Below are positions 40,270-50,747 of a stretch of DNA of 64,000 nucleotides, piece by piece. Location: NCBI GenBank assembly GCA_001599295.1, contig BCGN01000006.1, positions 1,054,001 to 1,118,000 on the forward strand, given 5' to 3'. Below the pieces are notes generated by a model. That model ran no database searches. It saw nothing but the letters and a program-made list of their open reading frames with translations, and was not told the origin of the DNA. This DNA comes from Sporopachydermia quercuum. Taxonomy: Eukaryota; Ascomycota; Sporopachydermiomycetes; Sporopachydermiales; Sporopachydermiaceae. How positions within the stretch are numbered: position 1 is the stretch's first letter; each line of letters starts with the position of its first letter. The position numbers and the translations under genes are program-made.

Positions 40270-41043
40270 ATGGAAAGATCAGCTAGAAAAAGCGATCCCA
40301 GCAACAACGGTGAGGATAAAGATGCTATTGGACCTGATTCAATCAGCAAGTCTGGTGATACTTACTATTCAGCAGTGGCAGGATCTCCATTAGATTCAGT
40401 AGACCCTCAAATATATGTAAAACCAATAGAAGATCCTGATTTGAAAGATGAATTGGTTGAATCTGATGCAGACACGTTACCACCAAAGCTTCCTGTGAGG
40501 CCAAAGGCTAAAACAATTGAGAGGAATGGTTCCCAATCTCAATTGGAGTCCCAGTATGAATTTCAATCGGAACCCAGATCTAGTAGAAGACTAGGTAAAA
40601 ACGGACGTCAATCAATAGGATCTCTAAATGAATTACCTCCTTTACCTATCCAGATGGTAGATAAAACTGTGGAGCCTGACGACAATACAAATGCTGTTTG
40701 GGTAAGAAATGTATTTGTGGGAACTGTCAATATCATACAGGGCTCAGATTTGGTAGGTGCTTATGCCGTCTGGACCTGCGTTATAGAAACAAAATCGAAC
40801 TCGAAAATAGTTATACATAAGCGGTATTCAGATTTTGTAACACTAAGAGATTCCCTCTGTTACGCTTTTCCTCAGAGGATCAACGAGATACCCAAACTGC
40901 CACCGAAGTCACTTATGTCAAGATTTAGAGATGAGTTCTTGAACGAAAGAAGGAAAGGTTTAGAATGGTTTCTTTCGTGTATTCTACTGAATCCAGTATT
41001 TTGCGGTTCTCCTATTGTCAAAGAATTTGTTGGTTCTAAGTAG
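40270..41043 (+). CDS. YPT35: PX domain protein Ypt35-like
   Basis: A 257-residue protein from ATG 40270 (the frame opens one codon earlier at TTG). Seen: an N-terminal disordered region; a proline motif ELPPLPIQMVD at about residues 122-132 that matches the PxP motif of S. cerevisiae Ypt35 (LPPEPIQLLD); and a C-terminal PX domain with HKRYSDFVTLRDSL (phosphoinositide-binding R/Y pocket), IPKLPPKS and RRKGLEWFLSCILLNP. Known: Ypt35 is an endosome/vacuole-membrane PX protein that uses its PxP motif to recruit the lipid-transfer protein Vps13. The motif order fits that role. The protein is longer than the 214-residue yeast one because of the N-terminal tail. Confidence 0.82.
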   Translation: MERSARKSDPSNNGEDKDAIGPDSISKSGDTYYSAVAGSPLDSVDPQIYVKPIEDPDLKDELVESDADTLPPKLPVRPKAKTIERNGSQSQLESQYEFQSEPRSSRRLGKNGRQSIGSLNELPPLPIQMVDKTVEPDDNTNAVWVRNVFVGTVNIIQGSDLVGAYAVWTCVIETKSNSKIVIHKRYSDFVTLRDSLCYAFPQRINEIPKLPPKSLMSRFRDEFLNERRKGLEWFLSCILLNPVFCGSPIVKEFVGSK

Positions 41044-41461
41044 ATTTGGTGTAAGGCTGCTATACGAAGGGATTTGGACTCATTTATGAATGTATTGTAG
41101 GGGAGTGGTAATATTAGGATATCAAATAGATACCTGTGCTATGTAATATATGGATGGGAAATATTACTATCAACGTAGTGTTAATATTAAAGCATCCGCT
41201 TTTTATTATACATACATATGCATATGGTATGCTTTCTATCTCTGTTGGACACTATTGTTTCTTGTGTGGTAAGTGCGATAAGGTCATTTTAGAAGGTCAT
41301 ACTGGCATAACGTACCAATGACATATGTCCCTTAATGTAAAACATCATGAAATATTTATTAACTATTATGATAGTTGTTATGAAAATACACTCGTAGGGA
41401 AGCTGCATACTGAGTTATGAATATATGCTGTATAATACGTGAATCAGTATTCAGGAGTGCA
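41044..41461. other. convergent intergenic region
   Basis: About 420 bp between the 3' ends of YPT35 (+) and the coiled-coil gene (-). AT-rich, presumably both terminators. Confidence 0.5.
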
Positions 41462-43780
41462 TTATTTTTCACTCCCTTGAAGCTCTTGGACCTTCTTAGC
41501 GTATACAACGTCTGCTATTTTCACCAAACGATGTACTCGTCTGGCCATATCACTGAGACACTTTTTATACCCATTGGCTCCCTTTGAAACGGGTCTTTCT
41601 ATCATTGGTGTATTATTGTAGAGGATTCTGTGAATAGCTTGAGAAAACTTGAAATGTACGTCTTCTTCTTGTAATATTTTACAAATGCTTTCAAGTTTCA
41701 CCGGTAAATCAGACAATGGTGTTGCTAATAATAAAAGAATATTCTTTGCCATGTTTTCTAGTTCTACTCTGTCCATCATTTCAACAGCTTGTAGATCAAA
41801 TTTATCGTATAACGAGATCTTTTCACCGGTTCTTGCCGATTTATAAGAACCCACATTTCCCTTTGATATTCTTTTTGACTTAGCAATGGCTTCTTTTTTA
41901 TTTACTTGTTCTTCTAGCTCTTTCGACTTATTCTCCATTTCTGCTAATTTCAATTGTAGCTCCTTGATTGTTGTATCTCTATTCTGCAGTTCGCTCTCTA
42001 GTAGTGTAATGACTTTCTGTGAATGAGAATGGGTATTTATGTTCACATCGTAGATAGAGTCGTTTGCATTTGGTGTTGATTTCAATTGTTCGTCCGGCGG
42101 TGTAGGAATTCTGCTGATGTTTTCAAGTCTGTATGACGAAGCGTTACGGATTCTGGCGTCTTCTATACCTAAACCGTTCAATGGTTTGGCTTGGTCTGCC
42201 TGGTGTGCTTGATTCGATTGTTTTGTTTCGTTTACCCGATTAGCCTGGTCTAATTCTGGAAGATGTTCATCTGGAGTTTTACTCTGATTATCGAGACCGG
42301 AAGCTGGTTGCCTTTGAATGCTGAAATAATCCTCAGTGGATGTCGATGGTATGACTGGATTGAGCTCTTTATAAGAAGGAGCATGATGTGACATCCTTGG
42401 TCTTCCATTGTTAGGGTCAATATAACTTTGAAAAGACGGATTCTCTGAATAGTACCGTGAAAGAATTTCTTCACCACCTGGCAGTTTCCGTAGGAAGTCT
42501 ACCAATTCTTCAGGTTCGCGTACTTCTTCCATAGAAGCCTTCTTGGAAGTTACATTGGTACGCCTTTGAAACATTTTTGTAAGAGGTTCAACTTCAGACG
42601 AATAAAAAGAAGATGTTTCTTTGGGTTGGTATTCCTGTGTATGTGGTTTTGGCTGCATAGTGTTGTTGATAGGTGCAGAGACCGACGAGGAAGGCGAATA
42701 GGAAGATAAAGAGGTAGATGTAGATGTCTGTAAGGAGTTGTGCGTATTAGTAGATAGCTGGCTACCAGCAGAACCAGGCTGTTGCTGATTCATACTATGA
42801 TTATTCCCTTTGGAGTCCGAGAGCTTTTGTAGTTCTTTCAAAATTGACTCTAGACATAGGTGTAATTCTTGGCTATTACGGTCCTTTTCTCCATGAAAAT
42901 TAACTGGGTCAACAGAATTCAAATTCTCATTGATATCAGCTTGCCCTCTTGCTGATGTATTAATCTGATTATCTGCTACTGTGTTGTTTGATTTTCCTGT
43001 ACCTTGAGGATCACCACCATTATTTATGTTGTTCGCAGCATCATTATATACAGTATAACTTTGGATGGACTGGGGGTTATAGAAATTTGCTGAGTTGATT
43101 GACGAGACAGTTGGATTTTCATTGAGTTTTCGATTTTCAGCCCAGCCTTCTGATGTTCCATCTGGCTGCGGCTGCGGTTGCGGCCGTGATGGTAGGTGCT
43201 CCCCTGTTACTTTCATAGCTGTTGTGTCCATACTTTGTCGATCAGTGGAAGGTTTGTCTGATTGGCGATCTAATTGCCCAAGATGTGGATTTGCAACAGC
43301 ATTCTGGCTTTTCTTCAGCTCCGTAATCTCAGCATCACTAACAGTTGAGTATTTAGAGTTCTGTTGAGGTGTCGAATGGGCTACAGATGTATTTTTGCTG
43401 TTATTATATCTTAGTGAAGAGCCATCTGCCTGGTTATGTAGATCATCATTAACATCAAAGACGCTGATTTCATGAAAACCAGTCATTGTATCATATACTT
43501 TGGAACTAGATTCTAAACCAAGATTTATGCTTGCCTCACGAGGCTTCTTCTTTTCAATTCGTGAAACTGGATGTAGAAAATCATTCACAGTTCTCTTTAT
43601 ATGTTTATCACTAGAATCTCTGTTAAGTTTTCTGTTGGGGACCTCGTAAATATCTATATCGTCTTCGGATGAAGATAGAAACTTGTATGAAGATGTATCG
43701 TCAGATCCAAAGTCATAACCAGAAGAATCATTCAATGATAATACATCTTCCAGCGTTACTCTATTTTTCACCTCCACCAT
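41462..43780 (-). CDS. large coiled-coil protein of unknown function
   Basis: A 772-residue protein from ATG 43780. Seen: an acidic, Ser-rich N-terminus (residues 1-60), a long disordered Asn/Gln/Ser/Pro-rich middle (about 130-560), a coiled coil at about 587-635 (VITLLESELQNRDTTIKELQLKLAEMEN...), and a C-terminal helical domain at about 650-770 beginning SLYDKFDLQAVEMMDRVELENMAKNI and ending with a basic RRVHRLVKIADVVYAKK helix. No membrane segment and no enzymatic motif. The C-terminal domain has the look of a conserved fungal module, but I cannot name it; a cytoskeletal or spindle-pole type scaffold is only a guess from architecture. The gene is convergent with YPT35. Confidence 0.8.
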   Translation of the reverse strand: MVEVKNRVTLEDVLSLNDSSGYDFGSDDTSSYKFLSSSEDDIDIYEVPNRKLNRDSSDKHIKRTVNDFLHPVSRIEKKKPREASINLGLESSSKVYDTMTGFHEISVFDVNDDLHNQADGSSLRYNNSKNTSVAHSTPQQNSKYSTVSDAEITELKKSQNAVANPHLGQLDRQSDKPSTDRQSMDTTAMKVTGEHLPSRPQPQPQPDGTSEGWAENRKLNENPTVSSINSANFYNPQSIQSYTVYNDAANNINNGGDPQGTGKSNNTVADNQINTSARGQADINENLNSVDPVNFHGEKDRNSQELHLCLESILKELQKLSDSKGNNHSMNQQQPGSAGSQLSTNTHNSLQTSTSTSLSSYSPSSSVSAPINNTMQPKPHTQEYQPKETSSFYSSEVEPLTKMFQRRTNVTSKKASMEEVREPEELVDFLRKLPGGEEILSRYYSENPSFQSYIDPNNGRPRMSHHAPSYKELNPVIPSTSTEDYFSIQRQPASGLDNQSKTPDEHLPELDQANRVNETKQSNQAHQADQAKPLNGLGIEDARIRNASSYRLENISRIPTPPDEQLKSTPNANDSIYDVNINTHSHSQKVITLLESELQNRDTTIKELQLKLAEMENKSKELEEQVNKKEAIAKSKRISKGNVGSYKSARTGEKISLYDKFDLQAVEMMDRVELENMAKNILLLLATPLSDLPVKLESICKILQEEDVHFKFSQAIHRILYNNTPMIERPVSKGANGYKKCLSDMARRVHRLVKIADVVYAKKVQELQGSEK

Positions 43781-44582
43781 TTTCTATGATTTTAGCAGCA
43801 AGCGAACTAAGGAACGAACTACCAATATATCGTATAAACTACAGCTTTAACTATTGCCATTCACAAAATAATCGATTATCGTTTACACCCAATTTCCATC
43901 AAACCAATGTTAGGTTTGCATAGACTGAGCGATATAGTATCTAGCACGACTGAAGCAAAAGCACTGAGTGTTTAAGTAGCAGTATCTTTTGGAATGACAG
44001 CAAACTGGTGATATTTATATCCAACCATAGCAGGCACTTTATATTGTAGAGAACTAAACAGTTGCTGATGTCTTCATATAACTAATAGGATCCATCAAAA
44101 CAGATATCTTTATCGTTCAATTGATCATTTGATTGGATTGTGTTGTGTTTGTTTGTTTATTTTTTGATGTTTTGGTGATATCGTAAATTTCTCAAAAAGG
44201 ATGGATACAATCACAAACACGAACTTTCGTTTCAATTAAAAAATGGGTCTATTATGGGACAAATGGGGTTTGTGTTTTAGAATGTGCATGTGATATGGGA
44301 CAACTGTATTCCTGATATTATGATAGATTGAATGATATATGGATTGGAAAAAATGGAAAAGGAAGCGAGAAAGAATTGGATAGTATTAGAGACTAAATCG
44401 TATGCAAGGGTTACTGGTTTTAGAGAAGATTTGTGTGCCGAGGTGAGAGGTTTGATTGGTTTCATATTGTAATTGCCGGGGAAGCTCAGGAAATGGCAAA
44501 ACTGTGTGTTTCTACCGGACACACAGAGAACAAAGGATAGAAGAAGAGTAATTGGTAGTTCAGGGAGAAGAAATATGCTATA
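43781..44582. other. divergent promoter region
   Basis: About 800 bp between head-to-head genes (coiled-coil gene minus, J-like gene plus). AT-rich, no ORF of note on the plus strand; a 117-codon minus frame overlaps the J-gene start and is rejected. Confidence 0.45.
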
Positions 44583-45370
44583 ATGGTGAATGCTGTGGAG
44601 ATTACACACATGGTCATTGACTGGCCACATTTGACGACGTTGATGTTGAAAACAGCCTTTCTTGGCTTTGTTATATTGAAAATCGGCCGCGGATTGTTCT
44701 CACCGATCGTGAATCTTTTGACGGTTGTCGGATATTGTTTGATTGGTATAAAAACAGGAGATATGAGCAGAGCCAGGTTTGAGTTAAGGAATTATGGTAG
44801 AAGGTATAAAAGATTTGTTATCATTAGTGGTCTTTTCCTTCTATTGGCTGTATATGTTTATCTAACAGCTGAAAAGCTGGATTGCTACAAGGTATGTGGG
44901 TTTTTGTGGAGAAAGCTAAGCAAATGACTCAATTGATGTGAGTGATGGCTGTGATCGTTATTAACTAGCATGATGATATCTTATTATTGAAAATTCAGGT
45001 ATTGAATGTTCCCAAGGATTCTGATTTAGAAACAATTGAGAAGGCATACAAAACAAAAGAAGTGATCTTGAACGTTCAGTTTGGGGATTTGGATAAATGC
45101 AACGAAGTTTCTTGCAATGCATCAAATAGCATATTGACAACGGTAAAGAAAAGCCATGAAATTATCAGTAATGATATATTAAGAGCTATCTACGATTATT
45201 GTGGATATGACTGTGTTAAAAGTTATCAATTGCCAGAAAACCGTGTTTTCTACCGAGCAGTTCGCAACTTCATTGTCAATCTACTTCGATGGGGATCTCA
45301 GAAGAAGTTAATCATCAAACAAAAAGCGTTATACACTCAAGTTGAAAACTTTTGTCTCATTATTGAATGA
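44583..45370 (+). CDS. membrane protein with degenerate J-like domain, two exons
   Basis: Exon 1 is 44583-44891 and exon 2 is 44999-45370, with a GTATGT donor, a TTATTAAC branch-like site and a TTCAG acceptor (107-nt intron). It gives 226 residues. Seen: hydrophobic segments at about 20-52 and 76-97, then directly after the membrane a DnaJ-like block (LDCYK-VLNVPKDSDLETIEKAYKTKEV ... VKKSHEIISNDILRAIYDYCG). The intron falls inside the typical YxxLxV element, which confirms the splice. The HPD tripeptide is absent, so it is unlikely to stimulate Hsp70 ATPase in the usual way (J-like protein). The orientation (N-terminal membrane anchor, J region after) recalls ER or mitochondrial J proteins, but I cannot assign an orthologue. 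A long +1 frame follows the stop. Confidence 0.72.
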
Positions 45371-45866
45371 AAATCTTGACTCTTCTAACAGAAGTTGCGA
45401 ATCTCCAGAAAAGCATTTCTATACATCATGGTTAGGCTTTTTAGTGCTGAAAAGCATTTCTTTCATTCACTCAACTAATGAGCTTCACTCTTCGATAGTA
45501 AGGCGAATCCATCATCCGGTTAAGTACTATTTGAACACGCATTTCCTTTCTTTTGACTGAGAAGCTGGTAAGACAGAGCCATTGCTATTATGCTGGTCTA
45601 AGGATCAGCCGGAATAAAATTGTCACATGATATATCACGTGTTTAATGCATAAATATGTATTTGTTGCGTTTTGATGCATAGAAGTTAAAATTATTCTTA
45701 CTGGAAAGCTCCTCTCTGATAAATCATATCAATAAACATTCTTAAGGCTTGTCCTGACACATTACAACATCATTTTGCTGTTGGTATTCTTCAGCACAGC
45801 CCAGATTTATTGAGCATCAATACATAGAAAATTTTATTGTGTTCAGTGCTTATATATCCAGAAATA
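45371..45866. other. intergenic with CACGTG; possible frame-shifted tail of the J-like gene
   Basis: The first 190 bp stay open in the +1 frame relative to the J-like gene (to 45560). CACGTG lies at 45636-45641, about 225 bp before the next ATG. Confidence 0.4.
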
Positions 45867-46623
45867 ATGGATCCATTGAAAGGCAAAGTTAGTCCTCTCA
45901 AGCAACTCTATTATAAATGGAGATCATTAAGAGACATCCCATTTCGTAAGAAATGGTTCATCGGTAAGCTATTTCTGTTTTTGATGGTATCCTTATATTT
46001 ATCAGTTGAAGTGAATATTGGCTTTTACTAACAGTTGCTTTTCAAAATAGGTTATGATCTCGATGGCAACACATTTTGGGAGTTTACAGATCAGAATGAT
46101 GGTGGACGATTTCGACGATTGGTGGAGTATCGAATTAAAAGACCTTTTGCTGAGTATAAAATTGCACGTATGTCATAATTTCATGATTGCTAGTAAGCAA
46201 ATCAGTTGAGGATTGAAGAACACTTTGTTCAGTGAACAGCTCAACTAACATAATGACTTAGCACAATGGTTGCAATGGTTAAGACATACAAGACCTCATC
46301 ATCCAACACTACAGGAACTAATAGGAGACCTGAAACGACAGGAATTATTAAAGTATCGTGTACAGCAAGCTGACAAGAAATGGAAGTCAATTCCACTCAA
46401 ACCTGAAGGGGACCTTGGAGTTGGTAAACAACAACGTATGAGTGATGTAATGGGATCCATCAATAATCAGACGTCAAATTACGAGAACAAAGAATTTGAA
46501 TTGAAACAACAACAATTGGAAGAAGCTACAAAGAATAAAGACAGTAAGCGACAGTTTGAGAAGCCTACAGAACAATTCCAGCCCAGGCAATGGTCTCAAA
46601 AGCCAGCCAGAAGAAGAGACTAA
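45867..46623 (+). CDS. NDUFAF2-like complex I assembly factor (B17.2-like), three exons
   Basis: Exons are 45867-45963, 46051-46167 and 46262-46623, giving exactly 192 codons (191 residues). Intron 1 has a GTAAGC donor, a perfect TACTAAC (46026-46032) and a TAG acceptor; intron 2 has GTATGT, AACTAAC (46243-46249) and TTAG. Seen: WRSLRDIPFRKKWFIGYDLDGNTFWE, GRFRRLVEYRIKR, and PQWLQWLRHTRPHHPTLQELIGD across the exon joints, the diagnostic order of NDUFA12/NDUFAF2 proteins; then a charged C-terminal tail typical of NDUFAF2. Known: a mitochondrial factor for late NADH:ubiquinone oxidoreductase assembly. Its presence implies this yeast keeps complex I. No classic presequence is obvious. Confidence 0.9.
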
Positions 46624-48384
46624 GATCACCATAGTACACGTTTTGTTTTTACAAGTAATTCTAGANATCAAAGCTAATATGCCTAGTCGTTTCTTCCATA
46701 TAATGAAACCTCTAACTAAATGCAATATGAACAATTTTTATGTATATATTATTTATCAATAAACTGAAGTTATTTATAATACCAATATTTTTTTTGAGCT
46801 TAGCAATTGTATAAATCACCTTTGCAAGCTTACACAACTACTGTCAAGACATAATACCTTAGAAATATAATTATCTCAACGGTTCGATGATTCATTCAAT
46901 AAACCCTATCAAGAATTGTTCTCTATTACTTATATGTCAAATCTCCGTTAACATATGTAGATCAAAAAGACTATAAACCAAGAGATCTTTCAAGTCTAGC
47001 TAAAAAAAAAAGAAGACCCCTTTGCAAAATTCAGATTTCTTCGTCCCTTTTCAATACATCATGCCAAGTTCACCATTCCAAGATCCTCCAGCCCCATATA
47101 ACACCAACTATTATCCATCCATCATAATTCATCATCTCTACCATCATTTGATTATTCTTAACGCTAGAATTATCTTCTACATCGGCACTCATCTTTCTCT
47201 TCTCTCACCACTATAATTCAGCGACAGACCCTCTATTTGCGCCCAGCACATGAAATAATGAAATGCTAATAAGTAGAGACCCTTGTAACCTTTAAAAGTC
47301 ACANGTAAGACCATCCTCATTCTTTAACATTCATACAAAAACGGGTAGAATCTGTGTAAGCTGCAGTTTCATTACGAACACCATTTTTTACTCAATTTAC
47401 ACACAAAATAAACTGCCAAAAAAGTTAACACATAATCCAATCAGCCTTTTTTTCTGCCTTACAAGTACAGTATCACCTAGCTATCTGCATATCATACAGA
47501 AAACGCGAAAAAAACTGTTGTATTGACAAGTTGATGTTGATATAACTGTACTCAATTCAGGCGGGGCTCAGATTGCTTGAAACCAAACAGGAGAATCGAC
47601 GGATCGGGCCAACAAGCGGAAGAGTGAGAGTCGTTTGTGAGAAGCACCAACCAAATTTATTAATGTTTGGTGTTCGCTTGAGTGTGTGATTACTTAAGTT
47701 AAAAAGAGCTTTGCTTTGTTTTATATTTTAATACTAGACAATTCAGCTCAGTAGTATCAATAGGATCAGTAGCAGATTTGGTGATCACTTGTATGGAAGA
47801 TTGATAAACCAGACAGTAGTTATAGCATTTGGTGATTCACTATCTCAACCTAGACAGCACTCCGCAGTATCTGGTTAATTCTACTATAGCAGTGACAAAT
47901 TTCATATTCACATTAAAACATAAATTGCCCAGCTGGTATTTTGCCACAGTTAGATATTGCAGTTACAACTGGACCGTGTTTTATTTCTATACGTGTCTTT
48001 AAGAGAAGAAGGCATCTACACGAGTATAGCAACGAAAGAGGTTTCAACTGAATAGAATATACTGAATCCGCTTTTGGATTTACTTTTGGTAAAATTTCAC
48101 AAGCTCTCACATTTTGTATTCACTCCAAGCCCAGAGTGTTTATCAATCGCCAGCTGGTTTAATGACTGAAGGTAAAATACTTAGTTGGTTTCACCCATCG
48201 AAAACAAAGGATATAAGCTTATAGGTCTTATTAACGTGTCTATTAACATTCACTGGCACATAACTACAATCGCTGTCGAAAATAGTCATTAGGAACAATA
48301 CAAAAGTCATTGGTTACTGGTATCTTCGCCGTATCGCATCCTTATTTCAACGTTAGATAATATTAACTCAGAACATACGACGCA
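46624..48384. other. intergenic, 1.8 kb, HOC1 upstream region
   Basis: AT-rich, with a small GC-richer patch (GGCGGGGCTCAG, about 47561-47572). Only short chance ORFs. No RNA gene recognised. Confidence 0.5.
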
Positions 48385-49566
48385 ATGAAGATAATAACAT
48401 TTAGGAGAGTTGCTCTCATCACAACGACTCTTGTTCTGATATTCTTTTTGTTCTTCAAATCATCTGGCAAACTATCAGCAAAAGATCTTGCCATTGAAGA
48501 TTTACTGAGAGGAACATCGAACGTTGATGAAATTAGAGCAGAAACCAAAGCAACCCTAAAACGTATCGAAGAAGCTACCAATAAATTTATGGAAGAACAG
48601 AAACGTCAATTGGTGGAACTGGAACAAGAAAGACGTTCTATCGAAAGAAAGCTAGATGAGCTTAGAAGACCCCCTGAGGATCTCACTCTCAGGGAAAGAT
48701 TAGCTTTCTTGTTCCCTTATGATCAAGATGCAAGATTTCCTGCTTACATATGGCAAACTTGGGCATATGGCCTTTACGATGAAAGTCATCTTGACGAAGA
48801 ATTACAGCAATGCGCACGGTCCTGGGAAGATAAGAACCCATCCTTTGTTCATGAGGTTTTCGTAGACGATACCGAAGCAGCTATGGTTCATCATCTATAC
48901 AAAACAATTCCAGAAGTAATTGATACGTATCATGCATTACCAGCTTCAATTCTGAAAGCTCATTTCTTCCGATATCTAATCCTCTTCGCCAAAGGAGGTG
49001 TTTATGCTGATATTGATACTACATTACTTCAACCAATTCCCAACTGGATTCCTGAGAATGTAGGAACAAGCGAAATTGGTCTGGTCGTTGGAATTGAAGC
49101 TGATCCTACTACACCCGACTGGAGGAAAGATTTCGCCAGAAGACTTCAATTTGGTAATTGGGTCATTCAATCTAAACCAGGACATCCTGTGTTGAGAGAG
49201 ACGATTGCAAAGATCATTGAAATAACAGCTCGTAGACAACAAAACGATAAATTGTATCTACCTGACGGCGATTATGAAGGAGAAGATGAAAGCAAGAGCA
49301 GGAAACTGGCGATCATGGAATGGACTGGTGATGGTATATGGACTGATATCGTACTCACATTCTTCAATGACCATGTGCAATCAGGTGTTTGGCAAAAAAT
49401 AACATGGAGAGACTTCACTAAGCTGGAAATACCCAAATTGGTTTCCGATGTATTAGTGTTACCTATAACAAGCTTTTCACCTGGCATTGATATTATGAAC
49501 GCTGGTGAAGAGTCACATCCTTTGGCATTTGTTAAGCATTTATTTAGAAAGACATGGAAGAACTAA
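48385..49566 (+). CDS. HOC1: alpha-1,6-mannosyltransferase subunit Hoc1
   Basis: A 393-residue type II membrane protein (396 in S. cerevisiae). Seen: a short cytosolic tail, a transmembrane helix at about residues 8-25, a coiled-coil stem at about 45-97, then the GT32 catalytic domain: TLRERLAFLFPYD, FPAYIWQTW, ILKAHFFRYLILFAKGGVYADIDTT (DxD, Asp209/Asp211), GNWVIQSKPGHPVLRE, WTGDGIWTD, and a C-terminal PKLVSDVLVLPITSFSPG ... WKN. The stem, SDVLV block and WKN ending match Hoc1 better than the longer Och1. Known: Hoc1 is a Golgi subunit of the M-Pol II complex that extends the alpha-1,6 mannan backbone of N-glycans. Confidence 0.9.
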   Translation: MKIITFRRVALITTTLVLIFFLFFKSSGKLSAKDLAIEDLLRGTSNVDEIRAETKATLKRIEEATNKFMEEQKRQLVELEQERRSIERKLDELRRPPEDLTLRERLAFLFPYDQDARFPAYIWQTWAYGLYDESHLDEELQQCARSWEDKNPSFVHEVFVDDTEAAMVHHLYKTIPEVIDTYHALPASILKAHFFRYLILFAKGGVYADIDTTLLQPIPNWIPENVGTSEIGLVVGIEADPTTPDWRKDFARRLQFGNWVIQSKPGHPVLRETIAKIIEITARRQQNDKLYLPDGDYEGEDESKSRKLAIMEWTGDGIWTDIVLTFFNDHVQSGVWQKITWRDFTKLEIPKLVSDVLVLPITSFSPGIDIMNAGEESHPLAFVKHLFRKTWKN

Positions 49567-49793
49567 CTTGTTAGTTACTAGTAATGGTAAATATCAACCA
49601 AAATGTCAAAAAAATTAAAGGTACACTACTTCACCCATAGGTTAATACCATATGTATACCTGCTTATAGATTTCTGTTTCTACTGTTTATTTGCAAATAA
49701 CTAATCAACTAATTTAAAATAATGGGCAATGATTCATGCGACGTAACGATATGAATCTCCATACCTTTTCCAATCCTTCCTTCCCTTGTTTCT

Positions 49794-50747
49794 TCAACCA
49801 TTAATCACATCCATCGTGTGTCTCCACACTTTACTTTGCAGGTCTTTGCTGAGAAACTCAGGTTTTGTCTTGATATCCTCTAGTCTTGACCCAAGCAAAA
49901 AAGCACCTTTCTGATACTTTTCACTAGCCGCTCCAGCGAAAAACATCATCTCACCAATCTCATCCTGCGAAGATCCAAAAGCTTTCATAAAAGGTTTCAA
50001 CGGCTTGAGATAAAAGGGACCTCGATCAAAGTAAGTAGTAGAAACAGCACCAGGATAGATATGCGAAAATGATAAGTTTGGATGATCTTCGCTTAGTTTC
50101 TTCATTGCCAAGGAGTTGAAAGTTGAAAGACTAACAAAAGCCTTTTTGAACGAGTAAGCATCTTTTTCTTTCAAATCCAAATCATCAATCTCCAGTTTGC
50201 CTTCACTTCCGGCGCCCAAGACAGATATCACTCTTGCGTTTTTGTTCCCCTCAGCAGCTTTCTCAAGCAATGGCAATAAACCAACAGTCAACTTCATCCG
50301 CGCATAGTAATTGATGACAAATGCTCTATCTAATCCTTCCTCTGTCATCTTTCTCTCTGAAAAAGGTAATGTCAAACTATCAATGCCACCAGTAGTCAGC
50401 ATTAACAAGTTCACTTGATTTTCTCGTTCTTTAATTTCTTGTGTTAATTTATCAACCTCAGACAACTTACTGATATCATGCGATAGGAAATAGTATTTAG
50501 ATCCGCTGTCACCGTTGATCTTGCTTAGATTATCTAATACTTCAGCACCTTTCTTTTCGTCTCTACCAATAATGTATATATGTGGATTGGTAGTGTATTC
50601 AGCAAATTTATAAGCTGTGGCTTCACCTATACCTTTAGTTCCACCAAGGAACACGCCGACATTGTCTTGGATTTTGGTTTTAGCAACACAATTCAATGGT
50701 TTGTACGAAGCTGGAAACATTGCTAATGGTTTAAGGGATTTGAACAT
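49794..50747 (-). CDS. short-chain dehydrogenase/reductase (SDR), substrate unknown
   Basis: A 317-residue protein from ATG 50747. Seen: a cofactor motif GVFLGGTKGIGEATA (GxxxGIG variant, about residues 35-41), IIGRDEKKG at the second strand (an R in this place favours NADP(H)), a LMLTTGGID block in place of NNAG, SVLGAGSEGK, and a catalytic Tyr-x-x-x-Lys (YSFKK, about 197-201). The remainder shows the SHIYPGAVSTTYF turn typical of fungal SDRs related to S. cerevisiae YKL107W. Known: NAD(P)-dependent oxidoreductases of varied substrate. It is convergent with HOC1, 227 bp away. I cannot predict the substrate. Confidence 0.82.
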   Translation of the reverse strand: MFKSLKPLAMFPASYKPLNCVAKTKIQDNVGVFLGGTKGIGEATAYKFAEYTTNPHIYIIGRDEKKGAEVLDNLSKINGDSGSKYYFLSHDISKLSEVDKLTQEIKERENQVNLLMLTTGGIDSLTLPFSERKMTEEGLDRAFVINYYARMKLTVGLLPLLEKAAEGNKNARVISVLGAGSEGKLEIDDLDLKEKDAYSFKKAFVSLSTFNSLAMKKLSEDHPNLSFSHIYPGAVSTTYFDRGPFYLKPLKPFMKAFGSSQDEIGEMMFFAGAASEKYQKGAFLLGSRLEDIKTKPEFLSKDLQSKVWRHTMDVING

